A stretch of 12,908 nt of DNA. Source: UMGS1840 sp045661305 (lineage in GTDB: Bacteria; Bacillota; Clostridia; UMGS1840). This document shows, piece by piece, positions 1 to 6,203 of the stretch (the stretch's first letter is position 1; each line of letters starts with the position of its first letter). The notes beneath the pieces were generated by a model, which was given only the letters and a program-made list of their open reading frames with translations, searched no databases and was not told the origin of the DNA. Both the position numbers and the translations under genes were made by a program. The DNA is taken from contig JAZRFJ010000021.1 in NCBI GenBank assembly GCA_045661305.1, positions 1 to 12,908 of the forward strand. The letters run 5' to 3'.

Positions 1-99
1 TTTTCATATATTAATGGCTTTTATAATTCTTTAAGACCTCACTCCCATAATAACGGGCTTTCTCCCAACCAAAAGGAGGCGATGTTTATGTCTGTTTAA
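1..99 (+). CDS. IS3-family transposase (OrfB), C-terminal end, partial
   Basis: The open frame entering from the left edge encodes 32 residues and stops with TAA at 97-99. It contains YINGFYNSLRPHS followed by NNGLSPNQKE. This is the characteristic end of the DDE integrase core of IS3/IS150-type transposases, in which Y-I-x-x-Y-N-x-x-R-x-H is followed by G-x-S-P. OrfB, usually made as an OrfAB frameshift fusion, cuts and joins the IS ends. Only the last tenth of the protein is in the window, so it is not possible to say whether the element is intact. The GGAGG at about 76-80 lies inside this reading frame and is codon content, not a ribosome binding site. The family call is confident; the exact IS group is not determined. 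Confidence 0.85.
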   Translation, partial: FSYINGFYNSLRPHSHNNGLSPNQKEAMFMSV

Positions 100-142
100 T
101 TTTTTCTCTTTTTTCTGTCTACTTTATTGACATTTGTCCACA
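1..142 (+). mobile_element. Right end of an IS3-family insertion sequence (boundary approximate)
   Basis: About 40 nt follow the OrfB stop codon before unrelated sequence begins. They include a T-rich stretch and then GTCTACTTTATTGACATTTG followed by TCCACA, consistent with an IS3-type right terminal repeat ending in CA near 140-142. The left end and its matching inverted repeat are outside the window, so the boundary is inferred from position and the terminal CA only. Confidence 0.45.
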
Positions 143-196
143 CCTGTATTTCTGCGAGTTTTAGGGCATTTTCATTCAAAGGAGCATTAGGCACAC

Positions 197-430
197 GATG
201 TAGGTACTGAAGAACTTGCACATTTAGAAATGGTAGGAACAATTATCCATCAGCTTACCAAAAATGCAACTACCGGTGAAATTGAAAAAAGCCCTATGGC
301 AGCTTACTATATTGATCATGCAAAGGGTGTCTACCCTGCTGCTGCATCAGGAAATCCCTGGAAAGCAGAATATATAGGTGTTAAGGGAGATCCTATCGCT
401 GATTTAGTAGAAGATTTGGCAGCAGATGCT
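197..430 (+). pseudogene. cotJC: cotJC remnant (spore-coat manganese-catalase-like protein), truncated at both ends
   Basis: Reading from codon 197 gives DVGTEELAHLEMVGTIIHQL and then a region with AAYYIDHAKGVYPAAASG and KGDPIADLVEDLAAD. This is the ferritin-like di-manganese domain of CotJC/Mn-catalase, including the metal-ligand stretch E-E-L-A-H-L-E. The first ATG at 230 is an internal codon: homology continues upstream to 197, and the frame hits TAG at 188-190. After LAAD (about 430) the reading departs into TILYAQHE and stops at 455-457. The family normally continues there for some 60 residues with the second helix pair. The fragment therefore lacks both its N-terminal part and its C-terminal third. 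It lies between an IS3-family end and a serine recombinase, so rearrangement by mobile elements is the likely cause. It indicates a spore-forming ancestry. Confidence 0.85.
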
Positions 431-580
431 ACGATTTTGTATGCACAACATGAGTAAACCGAAGTTCCGAAAGCCCTTATTTTATGCGGTTTTCAGCGTG
501 TCGAATTGTTGCTCTTGTCTCTTTGACCCTGCTACCTGTAAGAACAACATGAGGCAAAAACACTCGTTTTTTGTCTTGCC

Positions 581-2137
581 TCAGAAGTTCCAATAGATTT
601 CAACAGGGTAATTTTTTGTTCCTGGAATACGTCTTCCAACAACAATATGGTCGATCATAATCTCGACTGTTTCACGATCAAGCTCTTCGACATCTACATA
701 TTGCTCAATCAATTCGCGACGATTATCTCCGGCAAGAATACGTTTGTTTAATTCTTCAATAAGCTTTTCATTTTCTTCTATAACCTTAACGTATTTTGTC
801 TTGTCTGCCTTCAGGTTCTTGACGATTATATTGTATTCTTCAATATCAATTTCGCCATTTGCCTTGTCAACATAGCATTCAGAAATCGCATGGGATGCAT
901 TACTGATAAGTTTCTTGTACTTTTCCACCTCAGCCTTAAGTTTTTTCACCTGGTCTTTCAGATTCTTGGCAAACTCAATTTTCTGTTCAACTTCATCCTT
1001 GTCGAGAAATTCTCTCGTCATACGATTCAGTTCATCAATCACAATGCTTTCAAGCCTCTTTACAGAAATGAATGCTCCCTCACATGCTTCTTTTGCCACA
1101 TACTTTGTAGCACACTGCAGGTGGTGCTCTCCACGACTCTTGGAAGAACGCATCGTATAACCACAACAGGCACAACGCACTTTACCTGCAAATATGCCGA
1201 GTTCTCCCGTAATAAAAGGTTTGGTACGATTTTTCACCATTATCTGCACACTGTCCCAGAGTTCCCGCTCAATAATCGGTTCGTGAGTTCCTTCAACTAT
1301 GTACCACTGGTCTTTAGGGCGCGGTTTATTTTCTTTTGTTTTAAAAGAAACACTGCCATATTTACCTTGAACCATATTGCCTATGTAGATTTCATTACTC
1401 AGCATATCCGATATAGCAGAGTATTTCCAGAGTGTGCTGTTTTTGGAAGGCGGTTGCTTATACCTGAGACCTTTTAGCCTTTTGTATTCGGTTGGGTTTG
1501 GAATACCTCTGTCATTAAGCCTTTTAGCTATGGCGGTTTTACCCATTCCCTGTACAAACATCCTAAATACATCGCGTACAACCTCTGCTGCTTCCTCATC
1601 AATAATCAGATGCCCTTTCTCATCAGGATCCTTCATATACCCGTAAAGGGCAAATGCCCCGATATGATGACCATTCTGTCGTCTGATAGTTAGCGAACTT
1701 TTTATACTTTCCGACATATCCTCAAGATACCATTCATTAACAAGACCGTTTATTTGTCTTGCTTTTTTATTGCCCTTATTGTCTGTATCGGCATTATCTA
1801 CCAAACCAACAAACCTGACACCCCAAAGCGGGAACAATCCATGTATGTACTTTTCAACAAGCTCAAGTTCACGAGTGAATCGTGACTGTGTTTTACAAAG
1901 CACAATATCAAATTTTCCATCTTCGGCATCCTGGAGCAATCGGTTGAATTCAGGTCTCTTTCTGTCAGCACCGGCATAGTCATCATCGCTGTAAATGTTA
2001 TAAACTTCCCACTCCTGTTTCATCGCATACTGCAAAAGCATTGACTTCTGATTCTGAATGCTATTAGAATCGTCAGTTTTGTTCAGTTTGTCCTTGTCTT
2101 CTTCAGATAAGCGGCAATAAATTGCTACTTTTGCCAT
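581..2137 (-). CDS. Large serine recombinase (TnpX/TndX-like site-specific integrase)
   Basis: 518 residues from the ATG at 2135-2137. That start is preferred over the in-frame ATG at 2164 because AGAAGGAG (2146-2153) lies 8 nt before it. The N-terminal resolvase domain (about 1-150) begins MAKVAIYCRLSEEDK, with catalytic Ser11 after Y-C-R-L. The active-site arginine region is QSRFTRE (85-90). A Recombinase domain follows (about 160-300). A zinc ribbon has Cys at 322, 324/325, 342 and 352 (CACCGYTMRSS then LQCATKYVAKEAC). A long lysine/glutamate-rich coiled coil covers about 385-460. Such enzymes integrate and excise mobile elements by a phosphoserine intermediate at short att sites. The gene sits at the end of a mosaic region, about 150 nt from the truncated cotJC fragment. 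Intact and probably functional; its element's far end is not identified. Confidence 0.93.
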   Translation of the reverse strand: MAKVAIYCRLSEEDKDKLNKTDDSNSIQNQKSMLLQYAMKQEWEVYNIYSDDDYAGADRKRPEFNRLLQDAEDGKFDIVLCKTQSRFTRELELVEKYIHGLFPLWGVRFVGLVDNADTDNKGNKKARQINGLVNEWYLEDMSESIKSSLTIRRQNGHHIGAFALYGYMKDPDEKGHLIIDEEAAEVVRDVFRMFVQGMGKTAIAKRLNDRGIPNPTEYKRLKGLRYKQPPSKNSTLWKYSAISDMLSNEIYIGNMVQGKYGSVSFKTKENKPRPKDQWYIVEGTHEPIIERELWDSVQIMVKNRTKPFITGELGIFAGKVRCACCGYTMRSSKSRGEHHLQCATKYVAKEACEGAFISVKRLESIVIDELNRMTREFLDKDEVEQKIEFAKNLKDQVKKLKAEVEKYKKLISNASHAISECYVDKANGEIDIEEYNIIVKNLKADKTKYVKVIEENEKLIEELNKRILAGDNRRELIEQYVDVEELDRETVEIMIDHIVVGRRIPGTKNYPVEIYWNF

Positions 2138-2178
2138 TGGTTTCTCTCCTTCTGGACAGAACAAACCGCTGCATAAAT

Positions 2179-2207
2179 ATTATACCATAAAATATTCTTC
2201 ATGTCTA
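2179..2207 (-). promoter_or_regulatory. Promoter for the serine recombinase gene
   Basis: On the minus strand TAGACA (2202-2207) is followed by a 17-nt spacer and TATAAT (2179-2184), with an extended TG motif directly before the -10. Transcription would start near 2172 and give a 35-nt leader to the recombinase ATG at 2137. The -35 overlaps the stop codon of the small upstream gene, so the recombinase can be expressed separately from it. Confidence 0.7.
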
Positions 2208-2342
2208 CCTTTTTGCAGCCCTGGCTTTCTCCTGTCGGTTAATCAGTTCAACCCACTTTTGGGCGAGCTGTCGCTTGTCAGGAGCAACGCCATTTTTAAA
2301 AATGTTCTTAGTATAATCTTGTTGAGTTGTCTTTTTGTCCAT
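2205..2342 (-). CDS. Small 45-residue protein upstream of the recombinase, function unknown
   Basis: ATG at 2340-2342, TAG at 2205-2207. AAAGGAGG lies about 9 nt upstream of the start (2352-2359), a near-perfect Shine-Dalgarno. The protein begins MDKKTTQQDYTKNIFKNG, continues VAPDKRQLAQKWVELINRQE and ends in a basic tail (KARAAKR). It is highly charged and predicted helical, with no membrane segment. The strong ribosome binding site, codon use and position 68 nt before the recombinase start support a real gene. Small basic proteins beside large serine recombinases can be accessory or directionality factors, but no motif seen here proves that. It is too short for routine gene callers. Confidence 0.65.
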   Translation of the reverse strand: MDKKTTQQDYTKNIFKNGVAPDKRQLAQKWVELINRQEKARAAKR

Positions 2343-2515
2343 AACCGTCAGCCTCCTTTTAGTAAGTTAATCTTAATTCGCTATTACAGTAATATGAACA
2401 GGGACAGGATGTTTATTACAGTCAGATTCCTTTTATTCCAACAAAAGTGCGTTCTTTGCTACTACCAAATGTCAACTTGCTTCCAACTAATACATCAGTA
2501 TTTTTTTCATAATTT

Positions 2516-2599
2516 CTAAAATCTCCTTTTCATTTTGTTGTGTGTATCTTCGTACACAATGTTTAGCAACTTTGGTGTTGACCATCTCCTTCTACACAT
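2516..2599 (-). CDS. Putative 27-residue leader peptide
   Basis: ATG at 2597-2599, TAG at 2516-2518. An ideal AGGAGG (2606-2611) lies 6 nt upstream. The peptide begins MCRRRWSTPKLLNIVYED and ends KMKRRF; it is rich in arginine and lysine with a single Trp and Cys. It comes directly after two terminator-like hairpins on a transcript from the promoter at 2775-2803. That organisation recalls attenuation leaders such as the short leader ORF upstream of tet(M) in Tn916-type elements. Whether it regulates anything here is inference. It could also be a relic of a leader whose downstream gene has been lost. Confidence 0.45.
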   Translation of the reverse strand: MCRRRWSTPKLLNIVYEDTHNKMKRRF

Positions 2600-2623
2600 A
2601 AAACACCTCCTTTCAAATTTTTG

Positions 2624-2664
2624 AAAATAAAAAAAAGAAACTGACCGGCAGAACGATTAGCTTC
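2624..2664 (-). terminator. Weak intrinsic terminator or attenuator in the leader
   Basis: On the minus strand GAAGCT (2659-2664) pairs with AGTTTC (2637-2642), including one G-U pair, around a loop that spans the CCGG at 2645-2648. The stem is followed by eight T residues (2629-2636) and ATTTTC. The stem is short, so termination would be partial. It lies just before the ribosome binding site of the 27-codon ORF. Confidence 0.4.
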
Positions 2665-2700
2665 TCAAAAAGCAATATTAAATTTTTGTTTCATTATATA

Positions 2701-2742
2701 ATATAATAAAAAAGAAGCCTGATCACCATCGTGATAAGCTTC
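2701..2742 (-). terminator. Intrinsic terminator or attenuator just after the leader promoter
   Basis: On the minus strand GAAGC (2738-2742) pairs with GCTTC (2714-2718). An inner stem ATCAC/GTGAT closes a 4-nt loop, with a small internal loop between the two stems. A T-rich tract TTTTTTATTATAT follows (2701-2713). The hairpin begins only about 26 nt after the predicted transcription start, which fits an attenuator better than the end of a gene. Confidence 0.55.
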
Positions 2743-2774
2743 CGTAAGCGCTATATATAATTTTTCATGATACC

Positions 2775-2803
2775 ATTATAACACATTATAAATTTCGTTT
2801 CAA
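2775..2803 (-). promoter_or_regulatory. Strong promoter driving the leader toward the recombinase region
   Basis: TTGAAA (2798-2803), a 17-nt spacer, then TATAAT (2775-2780) on the minus strand. Transcription would begin near 2768 and run into the two hairpins and the 27- and 45-codon ORFs. It also lies about 145 nt beyond the end of sfsA, in the same direction. Confidence 0.65.
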
Positions 2804-2945
2804 TCCCTTATAAATTTCTTTTTATTCCTTTTTTATTTCTAAACTGTTTCATGAAACTTCAATTTTAAAAAGTTCTTAATTCAAATGATATCGAAAATCC
2901 GGAATATATTTTTTATTATAATTTCCGTTTATTTTTATTCATTTA

Positions 2946-3626
2946 TCAAAATCTTACTTCAACTTCATTTTGTATTTTTAATACTTCCTTCGTTACAACG
3001 CAATTCAAAGCTCTGATTTTTACACCACATTCACTCGCAATCTTGAGCATTTCAGCAAATTCCGGATGTGTAGCTTTGTTTGGTGTAAAATATTTGCATT
3101 GTTCCATTTGAATTATAAAAAATATGTATCCTTCATATCTGTTTTTTACACATTCACACAATTCCTTTATATGCTTTACGCCCCGCTTCGTTGGTGCATC
3201 GGGAAACATCACAACACCATTTTCTTCGAGTGTAACACCTTTTATTTCTGCAAATATCTTTTTTCCATTACACTCAATATAAAAATCAAATCTGGAGTTT
3301 CCGTATTTACATTCAGGTTTTATAAGCTCAACAGCTGATAGAAAATTCCCTTGCTGTACCCATTCACAAAATACTTTATTCGGAGCCTGACTGTCCATAT
3401 TGATTAACATTCCGTTTTTGACAACTGAAATCAGGTCATACTTTGTTTTTCTTAGTGGATTATTGGATTTCTGAACATAGACTGTTACACCGACTATCAG
3501 GAGTTCTTTGCATCTGCCTGTATTCTTTACATGTGCAATCTCTATATTTCCATCTATATCGACTTCCGCTATGAATCTATTTGGTCTTGAAATAAATTTT
3601 GCTTTAATTATGTTTTCATTTTTCAC
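2946..3626 (-). CDS. sfsA: SfsA family DNA/RNA nuclease (sugar fermentation stimulation protein A)
   Basis: 226 residues, the usual SfsA length, from a GTG start (3624-3626) with AAAAGGAG about 11 nt upstream. The N-terminal OB-like part carries the family pattern FISRPNRFIAEV, HVKNTGRCKELL and SNNPLRKTKYDL. The C-terminal half holds the PD-(D/E)xK nuclease core: Asp114 in SRFDFYIE and Glu127/Lys129 in AEIKGVTLE, followed by FPDAPTKRGVKH. The protein was named for an effect on maltose fermentation in E. coli, but its cellular role is not well defined. It is apparently monocistronic with its own promoter. The right-hand neighbours are remnants and mobile-element-type genes, so it is probably resident chromosome rather than cargo. 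Intact, with no key residue missing. Confidence 0.93.
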   Translation of the reverse strand: MKNENIIKAKFISRPNRFIAEVDIDGNIEIAHVKNTGRCKELLIVGVTVYVQKSNNPLRKTKYDLISVVKNGMLINMDSQAPNKVFCEWVQQGNFLSAVELIKPECKYGNSRFDFYIECNGKKIFAEIKGVTLEENGVVMFPDAPTKRGVKHIKELCECVKNRYEGYIFFIIQMEQCKYFTPNKATHPEFAEMLKIASECGVKIRALNCVVTKEVLKIQNEVEVRF

Positions 3627-3667
3627 TACAAAACCAACTCCTTTTAATTTATCATACTTGCATAATT

Positions 3668-3696
3668 ATAATAACACATAATCGTTAATTTATCAA
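3668..3696 (-). promoter_or_regulatory. Promoter of sfsA
   Basis: TTGATA (3691-3696), a 17-nt spacer, and TATTAT (3668-3673) on the minus strand. This places the start near 3661, about 35 nt before the GTG codon. The -35 lies within the decayed end of the NADAR remnant, so sfsA uses sequence derived from a former neighbour as its promoter. Confidence 0.55.
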
Positions 3697-3846
3697 GTAT
3701 GTTCTTTCCTTCAATCGCTTCGCACTTTTTGCAAATCAAAAGTTATCATGCCGGTTATTGTCTTCAATCAACTCCTTATCACCAGTGGGCAAAAGTCTTG
3801 CTTTTAAGTCCTCATCTAAAAATTTTGCTTTCAAAATGTCATGCCA
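3686..3846 (-). pseudogene. Remnant of a NADAR-domain (YbiA-like) gene, frameshifted
   Basis: Reading the minus strand from 3846 gives WHDILKAKFLDEDLKARLL and then PTGDKELIEDNNRHDNF, before TGA at 3736-3738. In the shifted frame from 3736 it continues ICKKCEAIEGKNILDKL. Together these match the C-terminal part of NADAR proteins, where A-K-F-x-D-x-x-L precedes L-L-x-T-G-D-x-x-L-I-E, then H-D-N-F-W, and finally G-K-N-x-L-G. NADAR enzymes act on ADP-ribose-linked metabolites. The N-terminal two thirds is missing, the frame is broken at the former W-G site and no start is present, so this is decayed. It begins directly after the stop of the HTH gene, so that junction probably marks where the gene was cut. 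Confidence 0.72.
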
Positions 3847-3854
3847 AATTATAT

Positions 3855-4076
3855 TCAAGCAACTTTATAATTAACAATAATTTTTAAAAGTTTTTGTTTT
3901 AATCTATCATGTAAATCAACATCTATTCCCATATACTCATTGCCATCTTTATCAAATAATCTCTTTGTTGCTAATTTATTTATGTATGGTTCGTAAATTT
4001 TCATCAATCTGTTTATTGCTTCTATATCGCCATTTATAGCAGATTTTATAATTTCATAATTTAAACCGTATGTCAT
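3855..4076 (-). CDS. Small helix-turn-helix protein, Tn916 ORF8-like
   Basis: 73 residues from ATG 4074-4076, preceded by AGAGGAAT about 9 nt upstream. The N-terminus MTYGLNYEIIKSAINGDIEA continues INRLMKIYEPYINKLATKRL and then a D-x-x-G-N-E-Y turn. This is the HTH_16-type domain typical of small regulatory proteins of conjugative transposons. The start lies 23 nt inside the end of the sigma-like gene, so the two are translationally coupled. It is usually paired with such a sigma-like protein in Tn916/Tn1549-type elements, where the pair controls element genes. No integrase, excisionase or transfer gene is adjacent here, so the pair looks orphaned. Confidence 0.75.
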   Translation of the reverse strand: MTYGLNYEIIKSAINGDIEAINRLMKIYEPYINKLATKRLFDKDGNEYMGIDVDLHDRLKQKLLKIIVNYKVA

Positions 4077-4494
4077 TTTTTTGTAATTCCTCTATTCTAT
4101 CTTTTAATATGTTTAATGCTTTGTTTTTATTGTAGTTTACTTGTCGTAGGCTCAATTTTAAAATCTTGCTGATTTCTTTATCTGTATAATCACCCCAATA
4201 TTTCAAAATAACTATTTCTCTAATTAACGGAGCTAATTGCGAAAGATATTCATACAAAAGTTCATCTTGAATTACTGCATCAAATTCAACTGTTTTTAAT
4301 ACTTCCTGAAAATTCTCAAAAGAATATATATCTTCAGAATACAATTGTTCTAATTCTATAGCTTTTAAGTCAGAGAATATAACAGAATGTTCACCTCTGA
4401 CCTTTTTTTCATCCATATAATCCTTTAATTCATTTGATAAACATTTTTTTACAAATGCATCAAACTTTTTTACAATTACAGTTTCTGAAAACAT
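4054..4494 (-). CDS. Sigma-70-like regulatory protein, Tn916 ORF7-like
   Basis: About 146 residues from the ATG at 4492-4494 (MFSETVIVKKF). A longer in-frame start at 4539 would add a 15-residue hydrophobic leader with no plausible ribosome binding site, so the shorter start is preferred, although only a weak GGGA precedes it. The C-terminal half has the sigma region 4 layout: LSQLAPLIREIVILKYWGD, then the helix-turn-helix DKEISKILKLSLRQVNYNKN and a final basic helix. Residues about 1-70 are charged and lack a clear region 2, as in ORF7-type proteins. Likely an element-encoded transcription activator, coupled to the HTH gene that follows. It lies just beyond the rhaA terminator, so it is transcribed separately from the sugar operon. 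Confidence 0.75.
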   Translation of the reverse strand: MFSETVIVKKFDAFVKKCLSNELKDYMDEKKVRGEHSVIFSDLKAIELEQLYSEDIYSFENFQEVLKTVEFDAVIQDELLYEYLSQLAPLIREIVILKYWGDYTDKEISKILKLSLRQVNYNKNKALNILKDRIEELQKNDIRFKL

Positions 4495-4565
4495 ATTTAT
4501 TCCCACTAATATAACGGATGAAATTACAAAAATGAACAATTTTTGACAAAAAAATTAATTTTTTA

Positions 4566-4612
4566 TATAAAAAACAAAATACCTCCAGTGGTTTTTTTAC
4601 CAAAGGAGGTAT
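4566..4612 (-). terminator. Intrinsic terminator of the xyl/rha operon
   Basis: A strong hairpin pairs ATACCTCC (4579-4586) with GGAGGTAT (4605-4612). A second 4-bp stem TGGT/ACCA lies across a 2x2 internal loop, with a six-T loop. On the minus strand it is followed by the T-rich tract TTTTGTTTTTTATAT. It lies 33 nt after the rhaA stop codon. Confidence 0.85.
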
Positions 4613-4644
4613 ATCTCTATTCATGTATTATAATACCGTTGTGC

Positions 4645-5898
4645 TTATTTTCTTTTTAACAAAACTTCTTTTTCGTATTTTTCTACTTCTGCAAACCATT
4701 TTTCTTCGTCTGCTTCAACTCCACACACTTCGCAATATTTCTCCCACACATCAGAAAATGGCATTGTTTTCATTTTTTCCTGCATTATCATAAGGCGTGA
4801 AAAATCTGCTTTATCCTGAAGTTCTTTTAATTTTTCATTTGGTGTGCAAAGAGCAAATAATAGTGCTTTCTGCCAACTTCTGAAGCCTGTTGTCCACGCT
4901 GAAATTCTGTTTATTGACGCATCAAAATAGTCAAGTGCCATATATACTCTTGAAAGTGCATTGTTTCTTACTATTTCCTTTGCCATTTCTTTTGTTTCAT
5001 CGTCAAATAAAACAACATGGTCACTGTCCCAACGGATTGGTCTTGTAATATGTAATGCAATTTCAGGGAAGAAAGCAAGAAGTGCAGGAATTTTATCCGA
5101 TACAACTTCTGTGGGATGATAATGTCCGTTATCCATAAGTGGAAGGCAAGCGTCATTCATTGCAGCAAATGAAAGTGAAAATTCTGCACTTCCAACTGTA
5201 TATGCTTCAACACCGATACCAAATACCTTTGATTCAACACAAGGTTTAACAAGATTTTTATCAAAAGGCTCAGATAAAATAGCTTCGATTGATTCCTTAT
5301 ATCTTATTCTTGGCTCCATTCTGTCAGCAGGTATATCCTTAAATCCGTCTCCTGTCCAGATATTCATAACGCAAGGAACTCCTGTTTCCTTTGCGAAATA
5401 TTCAGATATTCTGATACAAGCTTTTCCATGCTCAATCCAGAAATCTCTTGTTTCTTTATCAGGACTTGAAAGCGTGAGCCCGTCCTTAACCTTTTCGTGC
5501 GAAAAAAATGTAGGATTAAAGTCTATACCCATATTTCTTTCTTTTGCAAATTCTACCCATTTTTTAAAATGTTTAGGCTCTAATTTATCTCTGTCTGCAA
5601 ATTCACCGTCTTCAAAAATTGCATAGCAAGCGTGTACATTTAATTTTGCTTTACCGGGGCAAAGTGAAATTACTTTATCCATATCTGCCATTAATTCTTT
5701 ATAGTTTCTTGCTTTACCGGGGTAGTTTCCTGTTGTCTGTATTCCGCCCGTTAAAGGTCCGTCGTGGTCAAAGCCCGTTACGTCATCACCCTGCCAGCAA
5801 TGAAGCGAAACAGGTATATTTTTTAAAGTTTCGATTGCTTTATCAGTATCTACACCTAATTTTTTATAGATTTCTCTTGTTTGTTCATATCTTGTCAT
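4645..5898 (-). CDS. rhaA: L-rhamnose isomerase
   Basis: 417 residues, full length for RhaA, which converts L-rhamnose to L-rhamnulose in the cytoplasm with Mn2+. It starts MTRYEQTREIYKKLG at the ATG 5896-5898, with a GAGGG-type site upstream. Diagnostic segments are HCWQGDDVTGF (33-43), VESKVFGIGVEAYTVGS (221-237), MDNGHYHPTEV (255-265), HITRPIRWDSDHVV (283-296) and ALDYFDASINRISAW (321-335). These carry the metal and substrate ligands (Glu222, Asp256, His259/His283, Asp291/Asp293, Asp323 by position in the motifs). It is the last gene of the minus-strand cluster, 305 nt after the putative glycosidase and followed by a strong terminator. rhaB (kinase) and rhaD (aldolase) are not in the window. 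The N-terminal 40 codons of a close paralogue lie at 12507-12627. Confidence 0.96.
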   Translation of the reverse strand: MTRYEQTREIYKKLGVDTDKAIETLKNIPVSLHCWQGDDVTGFDHDGPLTGGIQTTGNYPGKARNYKELMADMDKVISLCPGKAKLNVHACYAIFEDGEFADRDKLEPKHFKKWVEFAKERNMGIDFNPTFFSHEKVKDGLTLSSPDKETRDFWIEHGKACIRISEYFAKETGVPCVMNIWTGDGFKDIPADRMEPRIRYKESIEAILSEPFDKNLVKPCVESKVFGIGVEAYTVGSAEFSLSFAAMNDACLPLMDNGHYHPTEVVSDKIPALLAFFPEIALHITRPIRWDSDHVVLFDDETKEMAKEIVRNNALSRVYMALDYFDASINRISAWTTGFRSWQKALLFALCTPNEKLKELQDKADFSRLMIMQEKMKTMPFSDVWEKYCEVCGVEADEEKWFAEVEKYEKEVLLKRK

Positions 5899-6203
5899 AA
5901 CTCTTCCCTCTATTTTTTAATTAACCTAATGTACCACATCACAACTCTTCAGAAGCATTAAATATATAAGTTTTTATCATATATCCTTTTCTCAGAATTC
6001 TTTGCTTCTTCTTTTTATATATTTCACAAATAAACTTCTGAATTTTCAGTACTCCCTTGCCTGAGATACTTAGTTCAACATCATTTCCTACTACTTTATA
6101 AAAGTCTACAATCTGCCTTATATACCGAAATATTCATAAATATTCAACCTTTTTTCAGTTATTCATATCACAGCATTACAACAAAAAAATCATTTAGTTT
6201 TAA
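5899..6203. other. Intergenic region between the putative glycosidase and rhaA; possible decayed small ORF
   Basis: The 305 nt hold no complete gene. On the minus strand an open frame without a credible start runs from 6133 to the stop at 5939-5941. Its translation, VDFYKVVGNDVELSISGKG and on through IQKFICEIYKKKKQRIL, looks protein-like. A short ATG frame (MNISVYKADCRLL, from 6137) runs into it in another phase. This could be the decayed end of a gene lost from the operon, but no family is recognised, and AT-rich DNA can produce such frames by chance. The 14-bp palindrome GTTTTAATTAAAAC (6197-6210) overlaps the stop codon of the upstream gene. No convincing promoter for rhaA was found, so read-through from the xylB promoter is possible. 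Confidence 0.4.

Larger units (their letters stand above)
2343..2945. other. Leader and non-coding region between the 45-codon gene and sfsA
   Basis: No long gene is present. The minus strand carries a promoter, two terminator-like hairpins and a 27-codon ORF, annotated separately. A second overlapping minus-strand frame (2487-2585, 32 codons, starting MVNTKVAKH) has AAGGAG directly abutting its ATG, which is too close to be convincing. The 9-mer TATTACAGT occurs as a direct repeat at 2382-2390 and 2414-2422, the first copy inside the palindrome ATTACAGTAAT (2383-2393). Between 2804 and 2945 the only structure noted is the 12-bp palindrome GTTTCATGAAAC at 2846-2857; the rest is plain AT-rich spacer. 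No clear terminator for sfsA was found. Confidence 0.6.

Noticed and set aside
552..581. Hairpin AGGCAAAAAC/GTTTTT...GCCT next to the recombinase stop as a terminator
   Set aside because: The stem has a six-nt bulge and no T-tract follows on either strand.
890..1477. Plus-strand open frame of 195 codons opposite the recombinase gene
   Set aside because: It is antisense to the conserved zinc-ribbon and recombinase domains, has no ribosome binding site and an implausible composition.
2259..2519. Plus-strand 86-codon frame in the leader region
   Set aside because: It lies antisense to the 45-codon gene and the leader, with no ribosome binding site and no recognisable domain.
2487..2585. 32-codon minus-strand ORF overlapping the 27-codon leader ORF
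   Set aside because: Its AAGGAG touches the ATG with no spacer, so initiation is unlikely, although the sequence looks protein-like.
2899..2927. CGGAA/TTCCG inverted repeat after sfsA as its terminator
   Set aside because: Only five pairs, a long AT-rich loop and no adjacent T-run.
4495..4539. 15-residue N-terminal extension of the sigma-like protein
   Set aside because: No ribosome binding site precedes the upstream ATG, and the hydrophobic extension does not fit the family.
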